The notes: generated from the letters alone by a model not told the origin. A DNA stretch of 64,000 bases from Spirosoma profusum (GCF_014699005.1 NZ_JACWZY010000030.1:46290-110289); one strand, 5' to 3'; positions 9,552 to 18,708 are shown, counted from the first letter of the stretch. Numbers and translations are program-made.

Positions 9552-10559
9552 TTAACGTATCAATCGCACTCTCCCCGTCCGAACGTAATCATTTTCAGTA
9601 CCAACCGACCGGGCTGACTTATACGAAAGTACCCAGGCATAGTCACCAGTGGCACAAGGACTTCCATTAAACGTACCGTCCCATTTATTTTCCGGGTCAG
9701 TGCTTGCGAATATAAGGCTGCCCCACCGGTTATAAATTTTCAAGCTGAACGATGCTACGTCCTGAAAAAATACAGTCAAGGCATCATTTACACCATCGTT
9801 ATTTGGCGTAAAGACATCCGGTACGTACACCGGATCGGGCATACAGGAACTGCATTGTCTAAGCTGAATATCATCAATTGCCAGATCGTTGCCGCAGCCG
9901 CCTTCCTGATTCAAGAGTTTAATAACTACGCGTTCATCGGTTAAAGGAGCTGTGAAAACAGTTGCATACTGATTCCAGACGGGCGTTGGTGTTTCGATAA
10001 TGGTCCCTAAATCAATTGACTTTAATATTGTTCCATCTTCCGTTTCGACGCGGATGGTCAGGTTAGGTAACACAGAATTTTGACACACGCCGGGCTTGAT
10101 TAAGTTTACAGCCCAGAGCGATAATTCATAACTTGTACCCGGACACAAACCAGCTGCAATCGGTTGTTTATAAAATTCCCCTGCTTCAAATGCCCCATTT
10201 ACAATCATCAGCTTACCAGTTACATCGCCAGGCGTATGATCTTCGGATAAAGCATGCCAGAATGAACTGAAACACGTACCGTCGACTGCGTTTGAAATGG
10301 TATATTGACCGTCTTCCGGACAAGCGGACGCTATGTAGGAATAAGCCGTTAAGCCGGTCAGGGATACATTTTGTTGCATCGACCCAAAAGACTGATTTAT
10401 AATTAAGTCACTGGAAGGGGCATTACAACGTTGAGAAAAAACAGGGAGGTTACAGCTTATAAGCAACCAGATAACCACGCTTGTTGCTACCCGGATTCGA
10501 CCCGACAATGTAAGGCTATTGATGGTAAAATTATGGGCAGCGTAACGCATAATAAGCAT
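9552..10559 (-). CDS. Secreted protein with gliding-motility C-terminal domain (type IX sorting signal)
   Basis: This 335-residue protein has a long hydrophobic leader (VATSVVIWLLISCNLPVFSQ), a central jelly-roll-like region with several Cys (CPEDG, CPGTSYELSLWAVN) and a C-terminal module from about 245. The module has VFTPNNDGVNDALTV, IYNRWGSLIF, WDGTFNGSP and GDYAWVL. That is the gliding motility-associated C-terminal (CHU_C/type B) domain used as a sorting signal by the type IX secretion system. The protein is probably exported to the cell surface as an adhesin or carbohydrate-binding protein. It ends 45 bp upstream of the TTG-start form of the flippase gene and is divergent from the PPTase gene. 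Confidence 0.85.
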   Translation of the reverse strand: MLIMRYAAHNFTINSLTLSGRIRVATSVVIWLLISCNLPVFSQRCNAPSSDLIINQSFGSMQQNVSLTGLTAYSYIASACPEDGQYTISNAVDGTCFSSFWHALSEDHTPGDVTGKLMIVNGAFEAGEFYKQPIAAGLCPGTSYELSLWAVNLIKPGVCQNSVLPNLTIRVETEDGTILKSIDLGTIIETPTPVWNQYATVFTAPLTDERVVIKLLNQEGGCGNDLAIDDIQLRQCSSCMPDPVYVPDVFTPNNDGVNDALTVFFQDVASFSLKIYNRWGSLIFASTDPENKWDGTFNGSPCATGDYAWVLSYKSARSVGTENDYVRTGRVRLIR

Positions 10560-10675
10560 TTAGACGACTGGCTCAATGGGCGGTCACCAGTTGCTTTATG
10601 GAATTGTCTAATTATCAATCAATTATATAGAGAGTATATATTAAATTAATAGTTTTTTAATATGTGTAAATAAAA

Positions 10676-11422
10676 ATGTACTATTCAACAGTATCCTGCG
10701 CATCGATCGAACATGTTACGTGGCTTACCGAAACGGAATGCCACTTTGATGACGACGTAGCGGTATTTAGGTTTCGCTTGCCCGATACGTTCAGTACGTG
10801 GGCATGGGAAGCTGTTCTGTCTCCAGATGAGCGGGTAAAGGCAGAACGCTATTACCGACTACAGGACAGGCAGCGATTCAGCTACGCCAGAGGATTACTC
10901 AGGATTCTGGCCGGAAAATATACCGATCAATCCCCAAACAGCATCCAGTTTACACTTAGCTCCATGAAAAAACCAGAATTAAGTGGAGCAACGGGTTGGC
11001 ATATTAACGTATCGCACGCGGGCCAGTGGGTGTTGCTGGCTTTTGCCCGTGAGCCTGTCGGGGTCGATATTGAGCAGGTAAACGATACGTTTTCCTGGCA
11101 AGATATTGTTCAGCAGAGTTTTAGTCGACAGGAGCAGGAGCAACTGGCGGAGACACCGGATGCCCGACATCAGTTTTATGAATTATGGACGCGAAAGGAA
11201 GCCCTTCTCAAAGCTACTGGTAAAGGTCTTGACGACGATTTTGCAAAAATTCCCTCATTGAAAGGCATCCATTCCGTACGAAATGACGTATTGGGAGAAA
11301 CCGATTCGTGGTCAGTACTGAGCTTTCCGACGGTAAATGATTATCTATCAGCGGTGGCTTATCGACCGAGATTAAAATTCCCTAAATTTTTTTCTATCGA
11401 TAGTGGCTATTTAGAGCATTAA
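10676..11422 (+). CDS. Sfp-type 4'-phosphopantetheinyl transferase
   Basis: This 248-residue enzyme transfers phosphopantetheine from CoA to the serine of carrier domains. The signature GVDIEQV (Mg-binding Asp/Glu) lies near residues 129-135, and WTRKEALLKATGKGL follows near 179-193, as in the Sfp/Gsp/HetI superfamily. The upstream INVSHAGQWVLLA segment is also typical. Its length is normal for the Sfp type and larger than AcpS. Lying 3.8 kb from the PKS-NRPS genes, it is the obvious candidate to activate ACP Ser260 and PCP Ser1051. The start is the ATG in an AT-rich leader; no clear Shine-Dalgarno is seen. Confidence 0.92.
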   Translation: MYYSTVSCASIEHVTWLTETECHFDDDVAVFRFRLPDTFSTWAWEAVLSPDERVKAERYYRLQDRQRFSYARGLLRILAGKYTDQSPNSIQFTLSSMKKPELSGATGWHINVSHAGQWVLLAFAREPVGVDIEQVNDTFSWQDIVQQSFSRQEQEQLAETPDARHQFYELWTRKEALLKATGKGLDDDFAKIPSLKGIHSVRNDVLGETDSWSVLSFPTVNDYLSAVAYRPRLKFPKFFSIDSGYLEH

Positions 11423-11484
11423 ACGTCAAAATAGAGAAATGTGTACAGTTCTTATGATATATTACTTGTTTTCATAATTTGTAA

Positions 11485-12492
11485 ATGGTAAACTTAAAGC
11501 AAGTTCATATCGCCCCATTGAACAGACCCATTGACGTTATGCAGCAGTTCGTGCTGAAAGCTCTTTACGTGTTGGTAACAGTAAAATACCCCAGGCTTCG
11601 CCCCGATTTACGGTATTTCATTCGTGACAACTATTATTCCCGGTTAAATCAGTTTCAATTCTGGGCCAAAGATTATGTTACCAAAAGCCCGTATAAGGTC
11701 GTTGATTTTCACGGTGAATTCGATCAGGAATTGCGTTACGTAATGCCGTTTGCATATTGGCATTTTCTGAACGGTACGTTGAAAAAAACAGTGTCGAGTT
11801 CGAATACGAAACCGTTTTATTTTTTCAGCGAAAATCATGAAGAGAAGTATAATAAACGGGTTTGGGAAAGCGGATACGGTTATTATGAAGTACCCAACAT
11901 GACGCACAGTCCGTCGTTCAGTTTCTCGAAATGGAAACGGGTTCCGTTGAAGGCGCATTACAAAAACGATGTATTTGTTTACGATAAACCGATTCTGATA
12001 ATCGCCAATAAATACAATATTGAATGGGACAAACCGCCCATAAACTTTCTGGACGTAGCGGCTCTGGATCGAATTATTTCGACGTATAAATCGCGGTACC
12101 AGATCATCTATAACCGACCTTTATCAACCCAGATTGTGGTCGATAATAGTGAAATTATGGATTTGAATGAGCATGAATGGATGCGGCAAAATCATCCGGA
12201 AGTGCTGCTAATGAATGACTTATATGGGGTGCATAAAGATAAAGTTTCGAACTTTAATCATCTCCAGTTGATGGTATACGCCAACTGCAACCGGTTTATT
12301 TCGATGCATGGCGGAACGGCGGCTCTAGCCAGCTATTTTGAAGGCATAAATATCATTCTGTCGCATCCGGGTGGGGGTATGGAGCACCATTTTAACGAAT
12401 ACGCCACTATTTTTCCGGCACTGTCGGGTGCGAAAATCCTTCACGCCAAAAACAGACAGGAAGTATTTGATTATCTGGACACTAATTATTGA
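11485..12492 (+). CDS. Hypothetical protein, possibly glycosyltransferase-like
   Basis: I do not recognise a family with certainty. The 335-residue protein is soluble, rich in aromatic residues, and has no signal peptide or membrane segment. Near the C-terminus, RFISMHGGTAALASYFEGINI followed by LSHPGGG recalls the nucleotide-sugar-binding end of GT-B or family 61-like transferases, where a surveillance-type HGG loop is common. It lies 62 bp after the PPTase and before a hexapeptide acyltransferase on the same strand, so a role in decorating a surface glycan fits the context. That assignment is inference only. Confidence 0.6.
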   Translation: MVNLKQVHIAPLNRPIDVMQQFVLKALYVLVTVKYPRLRPDLRYFIRDNYYSRLNQFQFWAKDYVTKSPYKVVDFHGEFDQELRYVMPFAYWHFLNGTLKKTVSSSNTKPFYFFSENHEEKYNKRVWESGYGYYEVPNMTHSPSFSFSKWKRVPLKAHYKNDVFVYDKPILIIANKYNIEWDKPPINFLDVAALDRIISTYKSRYQIIYNRPLSTQIVVDNSEIMDLNEHEWMRQNHPEVLLMNDLYGVHKDKVSNFNHLQLMVYANCNRFISMHGGTAALASYFEGINIILSHPGGGMEHHFNEYATIFPALSGAKILHAKNRQEVFDYLDTNY

Positions 12493-12592
12493 TTGAAAGC
12501 CAGTCGGGTTGCATCGGTTTTGTCTAAACAAACGTATTGTTAGATAACGGAACAGCTAAGGGACGTAACACACTGATTGACTCACCCAAAAG

Positions 12593-13231
12593 ATGTCGCT
12601 AAAAAAATACATTGACGACCGACCAGCCCTCAAGCAGTTCGTACACCGGCTGCTGATTCCCTCGGGTCAGGCCCGCCCGCGCCGATGGGTGAATTGGTTC
12701 GTAAATCCGTTTGTGCATCAGCGCCATCGTACGTCAATTGTTCGGTCGAGTGTTCGGATGGACGTACTGCCCTTCAACCCGTTCATGTTGGGTGCTCAAA
12801 GCATAATTGATGATTTTAGTGTAGTCAACAATGGCGTTGGTAGTGTTGAGATTGGAAGCAATACGTTGGTGGGCATCGGGAACGTAGTAATTGGCCCGGT
12901 TACTATTGGTAACAACGTAATAACCGCGCAACACGTCGTATTATCCGGCCTGAACCACGTCTACGAAGACGTACATAAACCCATTCGCGATCAAGCCGTT
13001 ACCCGACATCGAATTATCATTGAGGACGATTGCTGGATTGGTGCTAACGTAACGATAACGGCTGGTATTACTATTGGTCGCCATGCAGTGGTAGCCGGAG
13101 GCAGCGTAGTCACGCGCGACGTACCAGCTTATACAATAGTAGGAGGTAACCCTGCCCGAATCCTGAAATATTATGATGCGCAGGTGGGAGAGTGGGTAAG
13201 CGCCAAAAAATCAGCCGATTTACCTGTGTAA
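12593..13231 (+). CDS. Hexapeptide-repeat acyltransferase (left-handed beta-helix)
   Basis: This 212-residue protein shows repeated hexapeptide turns (VEIGSNTLVGIGNVVIGPVTIG, then IGANVTITAGITIG with GRHAVVAGGSVVTRDVPAY) and ends with the IVGGNPARIL signature of maltose/galactoside O-acetyltransferases. The likely catalytic His is in LSGLNHVYEDV. It should O-acetylate a sugar or other surface-polymer acceptor using acetyl-CoA. It is followed by an intrinsic terminator at 13281 and probably closes the unit begun by the PPTase. Confidence 0.88.
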   Translation: MSLKKYIDDRPALKQFVHRLLIPSGQARPRRWVNWFVNPFVHQRHRTSIVRSSVRMDVLPFNPFMLGAQSIIDDFSVVNNGVGSVEIGSNTLVGIGNVVIGPVTIGNNVITAQHVVLSGLNHVYEDVHKPIRDQAVTRHRIIIEDDCWIGANVTITAGITIGRHAVVAGGSVVTRDVPAYTIVGGNPARILKYYDAQVGEWVSAKKSADLPV

Positions 13232-13280
13232 AAGAACAGGGGAATTGTAAGCCTAAAACTATAAAACTGATGAAAATTGG

Positions 13281-13315
13281 AAAGTCAGATGACTTATTGT
13301 CGTCTGGCTTTTTGG
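13281..13315 (+). terminator. Intrinsic terminator after acyltransferase
   Basis: The stem AGTCAGATGAC / GTCGTCTGGCT with loop TTATT is followed by TTTTTGG. It lies 50 bp after the acyltransferase stop codon. Confidence 0.75.
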
Positions 13316-13525
13316 TTTGTAGCTAGTAGATGCTGAATTGGAGGAAAATTCTCTATCAGAAGAATCCTAAATCTTATTTTTGTACTATAAAAATTGCGTT
13401 TTCATACTTCTGTGCTTAGAATAATGTAATATCAGGTTTTCACCGTTGATCGTTGTTTTTTGTTGCTTCATCCCTCAAATCCGGCGTTTGGTACTAATTC
13501 GGTAGGTGGATTCACGAGTTACCCT

Positions 13526-13533
13526 CATATTTG
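13526..13533 (+). promoter_or_regulatory. Possible -7 element of the 37-residue small gene
   Basis: CATATTTG differs at one position from the Bacteroidota -7 consensus TAnnTTTG and lies 30 bp upstream of the ATG at 13564. A clear -33 TTTG at the usual spacing is not visible. Confidence 0.4.
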
Positions 13534-13563
13534 TATCATCAATCACAAACAACAACTACACTA

Positions 13564-13677
13564 ATGAAAACGAACCTTTTGCACATCAACCGCCCTCCCC
13601 GGCCCCGAATTATTGAAGTAGGTGGCCCTTTAGTTGGCCTTCGTGGTCGGACTATTTACCGGATGCGGGCTCGCTAA
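13564..13677 (+). CDS. Arg-rich small protein or leader peptide, 37 residues
   Basis: A 37-codon frame opens at ATG 13564 after an ACAACAACTACACTA leader typical of highly expressed genes in this phylum, and stops at TAA 13675. The peptide has 8 Arg and 2 Lys and contains RPPRPRIIEVGGPLVGLRG. A strong intrinsic terminator follows 21 bp later, so promoter, short frame and terminator form a compact unit of about 200 bp in a 580-bp gap. It could be a free small basic protein, a translated sRNA, or an attenuation leader. I recognise no family. Confidence 0.5.
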   Translation: MKTNLLHINRPPRPRIIEVGGPLVGLRGRTIYRMRAR

Positions 13678-13698
13678 GCGACCTGATCCCCAAGCGGT

Positions 13699-13726
13699 AA
13701 GCTCCCGGAAAGTGGGAGCTTTTTTT
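13699..13726 (+). terminator. Intrinsic terminator after the small gene
   Basis: AAGCTCCC-GGAAAGT-GGGAGCTT followed by six further T is a classic GC stem with a U-run. It ends the short transcript covering 13564-13677. Confidence 0.85.
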
Positions 13727-13812
13727 GCTTTATAGTCAAGTAAACACTGGGTATTTCTTATCGTCCTAAAGCTTATTAACAATAGCTACTTATATATCAA
13801 ATTCGCTTTTCT

Positions 13813-14457
13813 ATGATCAAACAATACTTGCTAACATCCTTTCTACTTCTCTTTATTTCCTCCTTCTCATTTTGTCAAGACTCTATCCAGGTTAAATCTA
13901 ATAAATCAGTAGTGCCTTTCTATAAATGGGAAGTAGGGATAGATTTACTTCCCCTTGTTGATAAGGCTAAAGATGCATACGGATACGTTCTCAAACGTAA
14001 CTATGAATTAGCTAGTGGCCGAAAAGCGTTACGACTTAAAGTATGGCCTCGCTTTTTAGTCAATCCCGGAACAGGAGTAGGAGGAGCAGTAGGAACGGGA
14101 GAAGAAAAGCAAACCAGTATCAACCTGGCATTGGGGTATGAGCGCCAAAAGTTGTACGGCCATTTCGCGGTTTTATATGGTCTTGAGCCTTATTTCCACT
14201 ACAGTTTAATTCGAGTACTAGTAATTCCTAGCGGTTTAGAAGCAATTAGACAAGAAGAGACGAGACTAGGGGTGGCTGGTTTTATTGGTGGCCGCTATTA
14301 CGTAGGGAGCCACCTCAGTTTTACACTGGAAAGCCATTTGGTTTATCAGTATCGCGACTTTAGTGGTAACCAACAAAATGTTGCCAGCTATTTTCAACGC
14401 ACTCACCAGTTGTTCATTGAACCGATTCACGCCCTTTACGTCAGCTATCAATTCTAG
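13813..14457 (+). CDS. Hypothetical secreted, possibly outer-membrane protein
   Basis: This 214-residue protein has a signal peptide (MIKQYLLTSFLLLFISSFSFCQ, cleavage after FCQ). The mature part alternates short amphipathic strands with turns (YGHFAVLYGLEPYFHYSL, GGRYYVGSHLSFTLESHLVY, FIEPIHALYVSYQF) and ends on a phenylalanine. That pattern is common in small beta-barrel outer-membrane proteins. No named family is recognised. It is monocistronic, followed by a family A inverted repeat and convergent with the glycosyltransferase operon. Confidence 0.7.
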   Translation: MIKQYLLTSFLLLFISSFSFCQDSIQVKSNKSVVPFYKWEVGIDLLPLVDKAKDAYGYVLKRNYELASGRKALRLKVWPRFLVNPGTGVGGAVGTGEEKQTSINLALGYERQKLYGHFAVLYGLEPYFHYSLIRVLVIPSGLEAIRQEETRLGVAGFIGGRYYVGSHLSFTLESHLVYQYRDFSGNQQNVASYFQRTHQLFIEPIHALYVSYQF

Positions 14458-14466
14458 CTACTTTTT

Positions 14467-14628
14467 GAACCTATTTAAACTTTAATTCGAGTGCGGTTTT
14501 TGTCATGCTGACTCAGGAAGCATCTTAAACTTTCCTCATTAGTACTTTAGGATGCCTCAAGATGCTTCCTGCGTCAGCATGACAAAAACACTCATTTTAG
14601 AATTGCGTCTGAAAGTTTAAACAGGCTC
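14467..14628. repeat. Composite inverted repeat with complete family A palindrome
   Basis: The outer arms (14467-14484 and 14611-14628, about GAACCTATTTAAACTTT) surround an inner palindrome. Its arms, 14496-14526 and 14559-14589, match at 30 of 31 positions and contain GTCATGCTGACTCAGGAAG. It fills the space between two convergent genes. The same outer arms occur at 7893-7965 with only half of the inner unit. Confidence 0.9.
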
Positions 14629-14773
14629 TTTATTTTTATTACAGGGTCAATCTATATGGAATTAACTTTTTATCGAATAATATAATTCGTAGTTAGTCAA
14701 CATGTAAGGATAATGTACAAGCCACTAATTACTCAGTCAGTTGTATTTTTGCCCGTGCTACGTAGCAGATTAC

Positions 14774-15988
14774 TTATATCCCCTGAATAACCGCTTCAAA
14801 CTCTTCAGCCCGCTTTTCCCAGGAATTGGCTTTTGCCATCGCAATACGTTCGTCAATTCGGGACGTAGCGTTATCCGATAAAGCGTAACGTAGTGCTTTG
14901 GCGAAATCTTCCGGGTTATTCGCCAGTTCGACAACGCCGTCAAAATCATCCAGAATCGAAAAAGGCGTAGACACAACGGAGAGGCCAGCCGCCAGATATT
15001 CGTTGATTTTCAGGGGATAAATTGTGTAAGTATGCTCGTTGCACACGAACGGAATCATGGCTGCCGTCATTCGGGCAAGTAAGGCGGGTAATTGTGGGGG
15101 TTGGTGTGGCGGAATAAACTCTACATTCGGATAAGCGGACAGGACTTCCTTCAGTGCTACCGATTTTACTTCACCAACAAATTGAAATACTACGTCGGGC
15201 ATGGTTCGTACACAATACTCGACTAGTTCAAGGTCAATTCGGTTGTCGGCGGTTCCCAGATAGCCTACAATGGGTTTCGTTGGCTGTTCCTGTTGCGCCA
15301 GGAAATGCGCTTGGTTAAACAAGTCGAAATTAACGCCATTTTTTACACAGAATGCATTCGGCTGAAGCTCAGATTTCGTCCGACGTAGCGTTTCGGACGT
15401 AGTAACCACAGCATCAACGCGAGGTAAATAAAGCGATTCGTAACGCCGTCCATGACGACTGATCCAGCTTGCGGCCGTTATCTCATCGAAACAGTAATAA
15501 ATGGTTGCGCTCTCGCCCAGTTTTCCGAGCATAGGCAGTCCAAAAACGGGATTAAAGGCATTAATAACCAGCGGTTTCTTCATGCCAAGTTTTGCCATCA
15601 CCCGCCGGAGTCCGGCTGTTAGTCTATTGACGTTCAGACGTAGTAGAGCATCGTGGGGCTTAACCGGCAGGAAATTTACGGGTAGCATGAGCGGTGGTGC
15701 CCAAACATAGGCTTCAATGCCGTCTTCGAGTGTTTTTTTAGTTAGTGGATCACTCAAACGTATCGGTGCTCGTAATGCCATTGGTTGGCGCCCCAAAAGC
15801 CCCATCGCCCAATCTTTAAGCGTATACTGATAATCGACGTAAAGCACTTTGTGACGGGCCGCCAGTTCGGACATCAACTGCACCACAGCCTTCTGATAAT
15901 CACCTTCCCAGGTGGTCTGACCAACACAAATAATACTGTCGAAGTCCTTCATAGAAAAAGGTAAACGGCGTTTATCGTCAGAACTCAT
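14774..15988 (-). CDS. Glycosyltransferase, GT-B fold
   Basis: This 404-residue protein is cytoplasmic or peripheral with no signal peptide. The N-terminal half starts with DSIICVGQTTWEGDYQKAVVQLM and the C-terminal donor-binding half carries PIVGYLGTADNRIDLELVEY, FQFVGEV and PLKINEYLAAGLSVVSTPF, the order seen in group 1 glycosyltransferases such as TuaH-like proteins. Its ATG overlaps the stop of the upstream glycosyltransferase in a 4-bp ATGA, implying translational coupling. It is the last gene of the exopolysaccharide operon and probably adds a late sugar to the repeat unit. Confidence 0.85.
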   Translation of the reverse strand: MSSDDKRRLPFSMKDFDSIICVGQTTWEGDYQKAVVQLMSELAARHKVLYVDYQYTLKDWAMGLLGRQPMALRAPIRLSDPLTKKTLEDGIEAYVWAPPLMLPVNFLPVKPHDALLRLNVNRLTAGLRRVMAKLGMKKPLVINAFNPVFGLPMLGKLGESATIYYCFDEITAASWISRHGRRYESLYLPRVDAVVTTSETLRRTKSELQPNAFCVKNGVNFDLFNQAHFLAQQEQPTKPIVGYLGTADNRIDLELVEYCVRTMPDVVFQFVGEVKSVALKEVLSAYPNVEFIPPHQPPQLPALLARMTAAMIPFVCNEHTYTIYPLKINEYLAAGLSVVSTPFSILDDFDGVVELANNPEDFAKALRYALSDNATSRIDERIAMAKANSWEKRAEEFEAVIQGI

Positions 15989-17127
15989 GAGCGTCGGGAG
16001 GCATCCAACGACATTGTATATACGTCGATTAGGTGACTGGCCGTTGCGTGCCAGGAAAATAATTCGGCTCGTTTCAGCCCTTTTTCGCGTAAATCGGTCC
16101 GTAGCGCATTGTCGATTAATAAACGTAACAGCTTACGAGCCATGTCTTCGGATGAAGTTGGGTCGGCCAAAAGGGCCGCATCACCCGCTACTTCCGGCAT
16201 CGACGACGTAGTGGATGTTAAAACGGGCGTACCGCAGGCCATGGCTTCCAGAATGGGCAACCCAAAACTTTCTCGTAGCGACGGACACAGAAAAACAGTG
16301 GCGGCATTATACACTAACGGCAATACGTTGTTGGGAATATAGCCGCACAAACGAATGTCGCTGGCCAGCGATTGACCACCAATTTCGTTCAGTAACGTAT
16401 CGAGCGACGCTTGAGGTAGATTGGAAATAACGATTGGCAGCGAAAGTTGCCCCTGTTGTTTAAGCCATAACAGCGACTTTAGCACCCCACCTACGTTTTT
16501 CTTCGGGTCAGTATTACCCAGGAAAAAGATAAACGACTCGGGCAGGTTGTATTTTTTTCGAACCTCAGCAAGTTTCTCGGCATCATCAATCACCCTGAAT
16601 TGCCTGCTAACGGCGTTCCAGATGGCTACGACCTGCGCCGGATTCAGGTGCATATGGTCGATGATACGTTGCCGTTCGAAGTTGGAGACCGTAATGATGC
16701 GGTCACTGGATTTCACCACACGTGGTACGTTCCAGCGTCGATACTGATTGCCGAATCGCTGGTACCAGCTACCACGTAGCAGTGGCTGATTTTCCAGGAA
16801 AATAATGTCATGAAGCGTCAGTACCAGGGGCACCGAGCAACGTAATGGAGCCGTGTTGGCTGTGCAGTGCAATAAATCGACGCCGTATTGCTTCACCGCT
16901 TTCGGAAGTACGTATTGCTCCCAGACCGGATAAGGTCCGCCATCCAGTTCGACAAACTGAATGTTCGGTACGTCGGGAAGTCCATCGCGGTTCGAATCGG
17001 GTTTCACAAAAACCACAAATTCATGTTGTGGAAAATCGGCCAGCGCCCGGATCGTTTCCAAAGCGACAATATCCATACCGTGCCGGTGGGGCCTCAGGAG
17101 CCGTTGTGCCTCAATTCCGATTCTCAT
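15985..17127 (-). CDS. Glycosyltransferase family 4 (mannosyltransferase-like)
   Basis: This 380-residue GT-B enzyme begins MRIGIEAQRLLRPHRHGMDI. It has the family 4 donor motif RESFGLPILEAMACGTPVLTS near residue 290, where the EX7E glutamates bind the nucleotide sugar, and FIFFLGNTDPKKNV at the domain junction. It overlaps both neighbours by 4 bp (ATGA), so three consecutive genes are translationally coupled. It should add a hexose to an undecaprenyl-linked intermediate on the cytoplasmic face of the membrane. Confidence 0.92.
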   Translation of the reverse strand: MRIGIEAQRLLRPHRHGMDIVALETIRALADFPQHEFVVFVKPDSNRDGLPDVPNIQFVELDGGPYPVWEQYVLPKAVKQYGVDLLHCTANTAPLRCSVPLVLTLHDIIFLENQPLLRGSWYQRFGNQYRRWNVPRVVKSSDRIITVSNFERQRIIDHMHLNPAQVVAIWNAVSRQFRVIDDAEKLAEVRKKYNLPESFIFFLGNTDPKKNVGGVLKSLLWLKQQGQLSLPIVISNLPQASLDTLLNEIGGQSLASDIRLCGYIPNNVLPLVYNAATVFLCPSLRESFGLPILEAMACGTPVLTSTTSSMPEVAGDAALLADPTSSEDMARKLLRLLIDNALRTDLREKGLKRAELFSWHATASHLIDVYTMSLDASRRS

Positions 17128-18572
17128 GCTGTTTGCTTTTGAGTGTCCCAGCGTTCGCAGGTGCTGAACAACACAGACGTAATGAAGAGCAACGTACTGG
17201 TCGGATATTGCCCTAAAATTGGGTTTGTATAACTCACGACACAGATGCCAATAAATTCAGCCAGTAAGGCCAGCATGATACTAATTGTCCATGGATCGTT
17301 TAACTGCCAGATTTTATAGGTTCCCAACAGTATGATACTGGCGAGGTAAATCAGGTAAAGCGTGAGGCCAACTATGCCCGTTTCAATCCAGATTTGAACG
17401 TACCAGCTATCGGTCGGAATTTGGGAGGCAAAGTGATTCGGCGAAAAACGCTGACCAGCACCCGACGACGTTCCAATACCCGCCCCAAAGGGTTTATCTT
17501 TCAGGTAGTTTCGTAATTTCTGCTGATTATCGAGACGTACCTGGAACGAAGCATCCTGCGTAGGACGTAGCGCCGTGCGAATCCGGTATATCTGGTAATT
17601 GGAATCGCCGATATGCGTAAACATGAGGATTGCCAGCACGGGTATGGCGATCGCAACTCCCCGTAAAATATGTACGGGATTACGTTTCAGAAACAGATAG
17701 GCCGGATAACCCCCTATAATCACGAAAAGGGCACCACGTGTACCCGAAAGCGCAAATCCCCAGAAAAGAATTACCGCCACAAAAGCCAAAATAGCTTTCA
17801 GTAACCACGATTTAGTTTCAAAAAAGAAAATAATACACAGAAGCGTAACGCCAGCCATCTCGGAGCCGAATTGCCCGGCATCGGAGTAAAACGAAAAGCT
17901 ACGAAGCTGCCCCCAAAGAATGTGCTGACGGTCAGCACCTTCGGCCAGCCACCGGAGTTCGGCCGATTCTAGCCCGATATACTGCTGCTTGAACCCCCAT
18001 AAGGCTCCCAAAAACGACCAGACAATCCAGGTAACACAAAACAGAAGAATATTGGATTTGGTAATTGGATTTACCAGAACGATGATAGCTACGATAAACC
18101 AGCTTATCGAAAATGAGCGGGCGTGATAAAACCAGGCCGCTGGATGTGGGTGTTCGGGGTTAAAGTATTCGAGGATATTGAACGAAAACCAGACAATAAT
18201 CAGCCAGAAAATCGGCTCCCGAAGCCGTTTCCAGTTCATCCGTTTACCGTTCAGGAACGTACTTAATAAGGTGAGTACCAGTACCGCATCAAGAGCCGTA
18301 CCGGGCGATAAGTTAGGCGGCAAAAAACGGGTAAAACCGATCAGGAAGCTGAGGTGTAAATAAATATAGAGCCCAATTCTTGGCTCCAGCAAAACACTGA
18401 TACCGACTGCCAGTGCTACAGGTATGCCAATAGTAGCCAACGCACCTAAAATACCCCAGGCTCCGATAACCCAACCAGCTAACATAGCCAGTAAGACGCC
18501 TACTACCGTCAGAAACCACGGCTTGTCGCGCCATTGCTCGGCCAGGGAAATAGGTTGGTCAAGTTGATGCAT
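17124..18572 (-). CDS. O-antigen polymerase/ligase family membrane protein (Wzy/WaaL-like)
   Basis: This 482-residue protein has about 10-12 hydrophobic segments and a large periplasmic loop. The segment DKPFGAGIGTSSGAGQRFSPNHF then PTDSWYVQIWIETGIVGLTLY matches the Wzy_C O-antigen ligase/polymerase pattern, with the typical DSxYxxxxxExGxxG core. It should polymerise lipid-linked repeat units, or ligate them, in the periplasm. It is coupled to the next gene by a 4-bp overlap. A 136-bp gap separates it from the upstream GT2 gene. Confidence 0.88.
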   Translation of the reverse strand: MHQLDQPISLAEQWRDKPWFLTVVGVLLAMLAGWVIGAWGILGALATIGIPVALAVGISVLLEPRIGLYIYLHLSFLIGFTRFLPPNLSPGTALDAVLVLTLLSTFLNGKRMNWKRLREPIFWLIIVWFSFNILEYFNPEHPHPAAWFYHARSFSISWFIVAIIVLVNPITKSNILLFCVTWIVWSFLGALWGFKQQYIGLESAELRWLAEGADRQHILWGQLRSFSFYSDAGQFGSEMAGVTLLCIIFFFETKSWLLKAILAFVAVILFWGFALSGTRGALFVIIGGYPAYLFLKRNPVHILRGVAIAIPVLAILMFTHIGDSNYQIYRIRTALRPTQDASFQVRLDNQQKLRNYLKDKPFGAGIGTSSGAGQRFSPNHFASQIPTDSWYVQIWIETGIVGLTLYLIYLASIILLGTYKIWQLNDPWTISIMLALLAEFIGICVVSYTNPILGQYPTSTLLFITSVLFSTCERWDTQKQTA

Positions 18573-18708
18573 GTTAACGTATTAAAAACAGGTAACTTAA
18601 AGTTTGTTAAAATGGAGATTTTGTAAATAGATTCACACCCAAATTTAGCATTTTCTAAGTGAACTTGATTGGCTTTGGTAGTAAATATACTTACGTAGTA
18701 ATTAGGAA

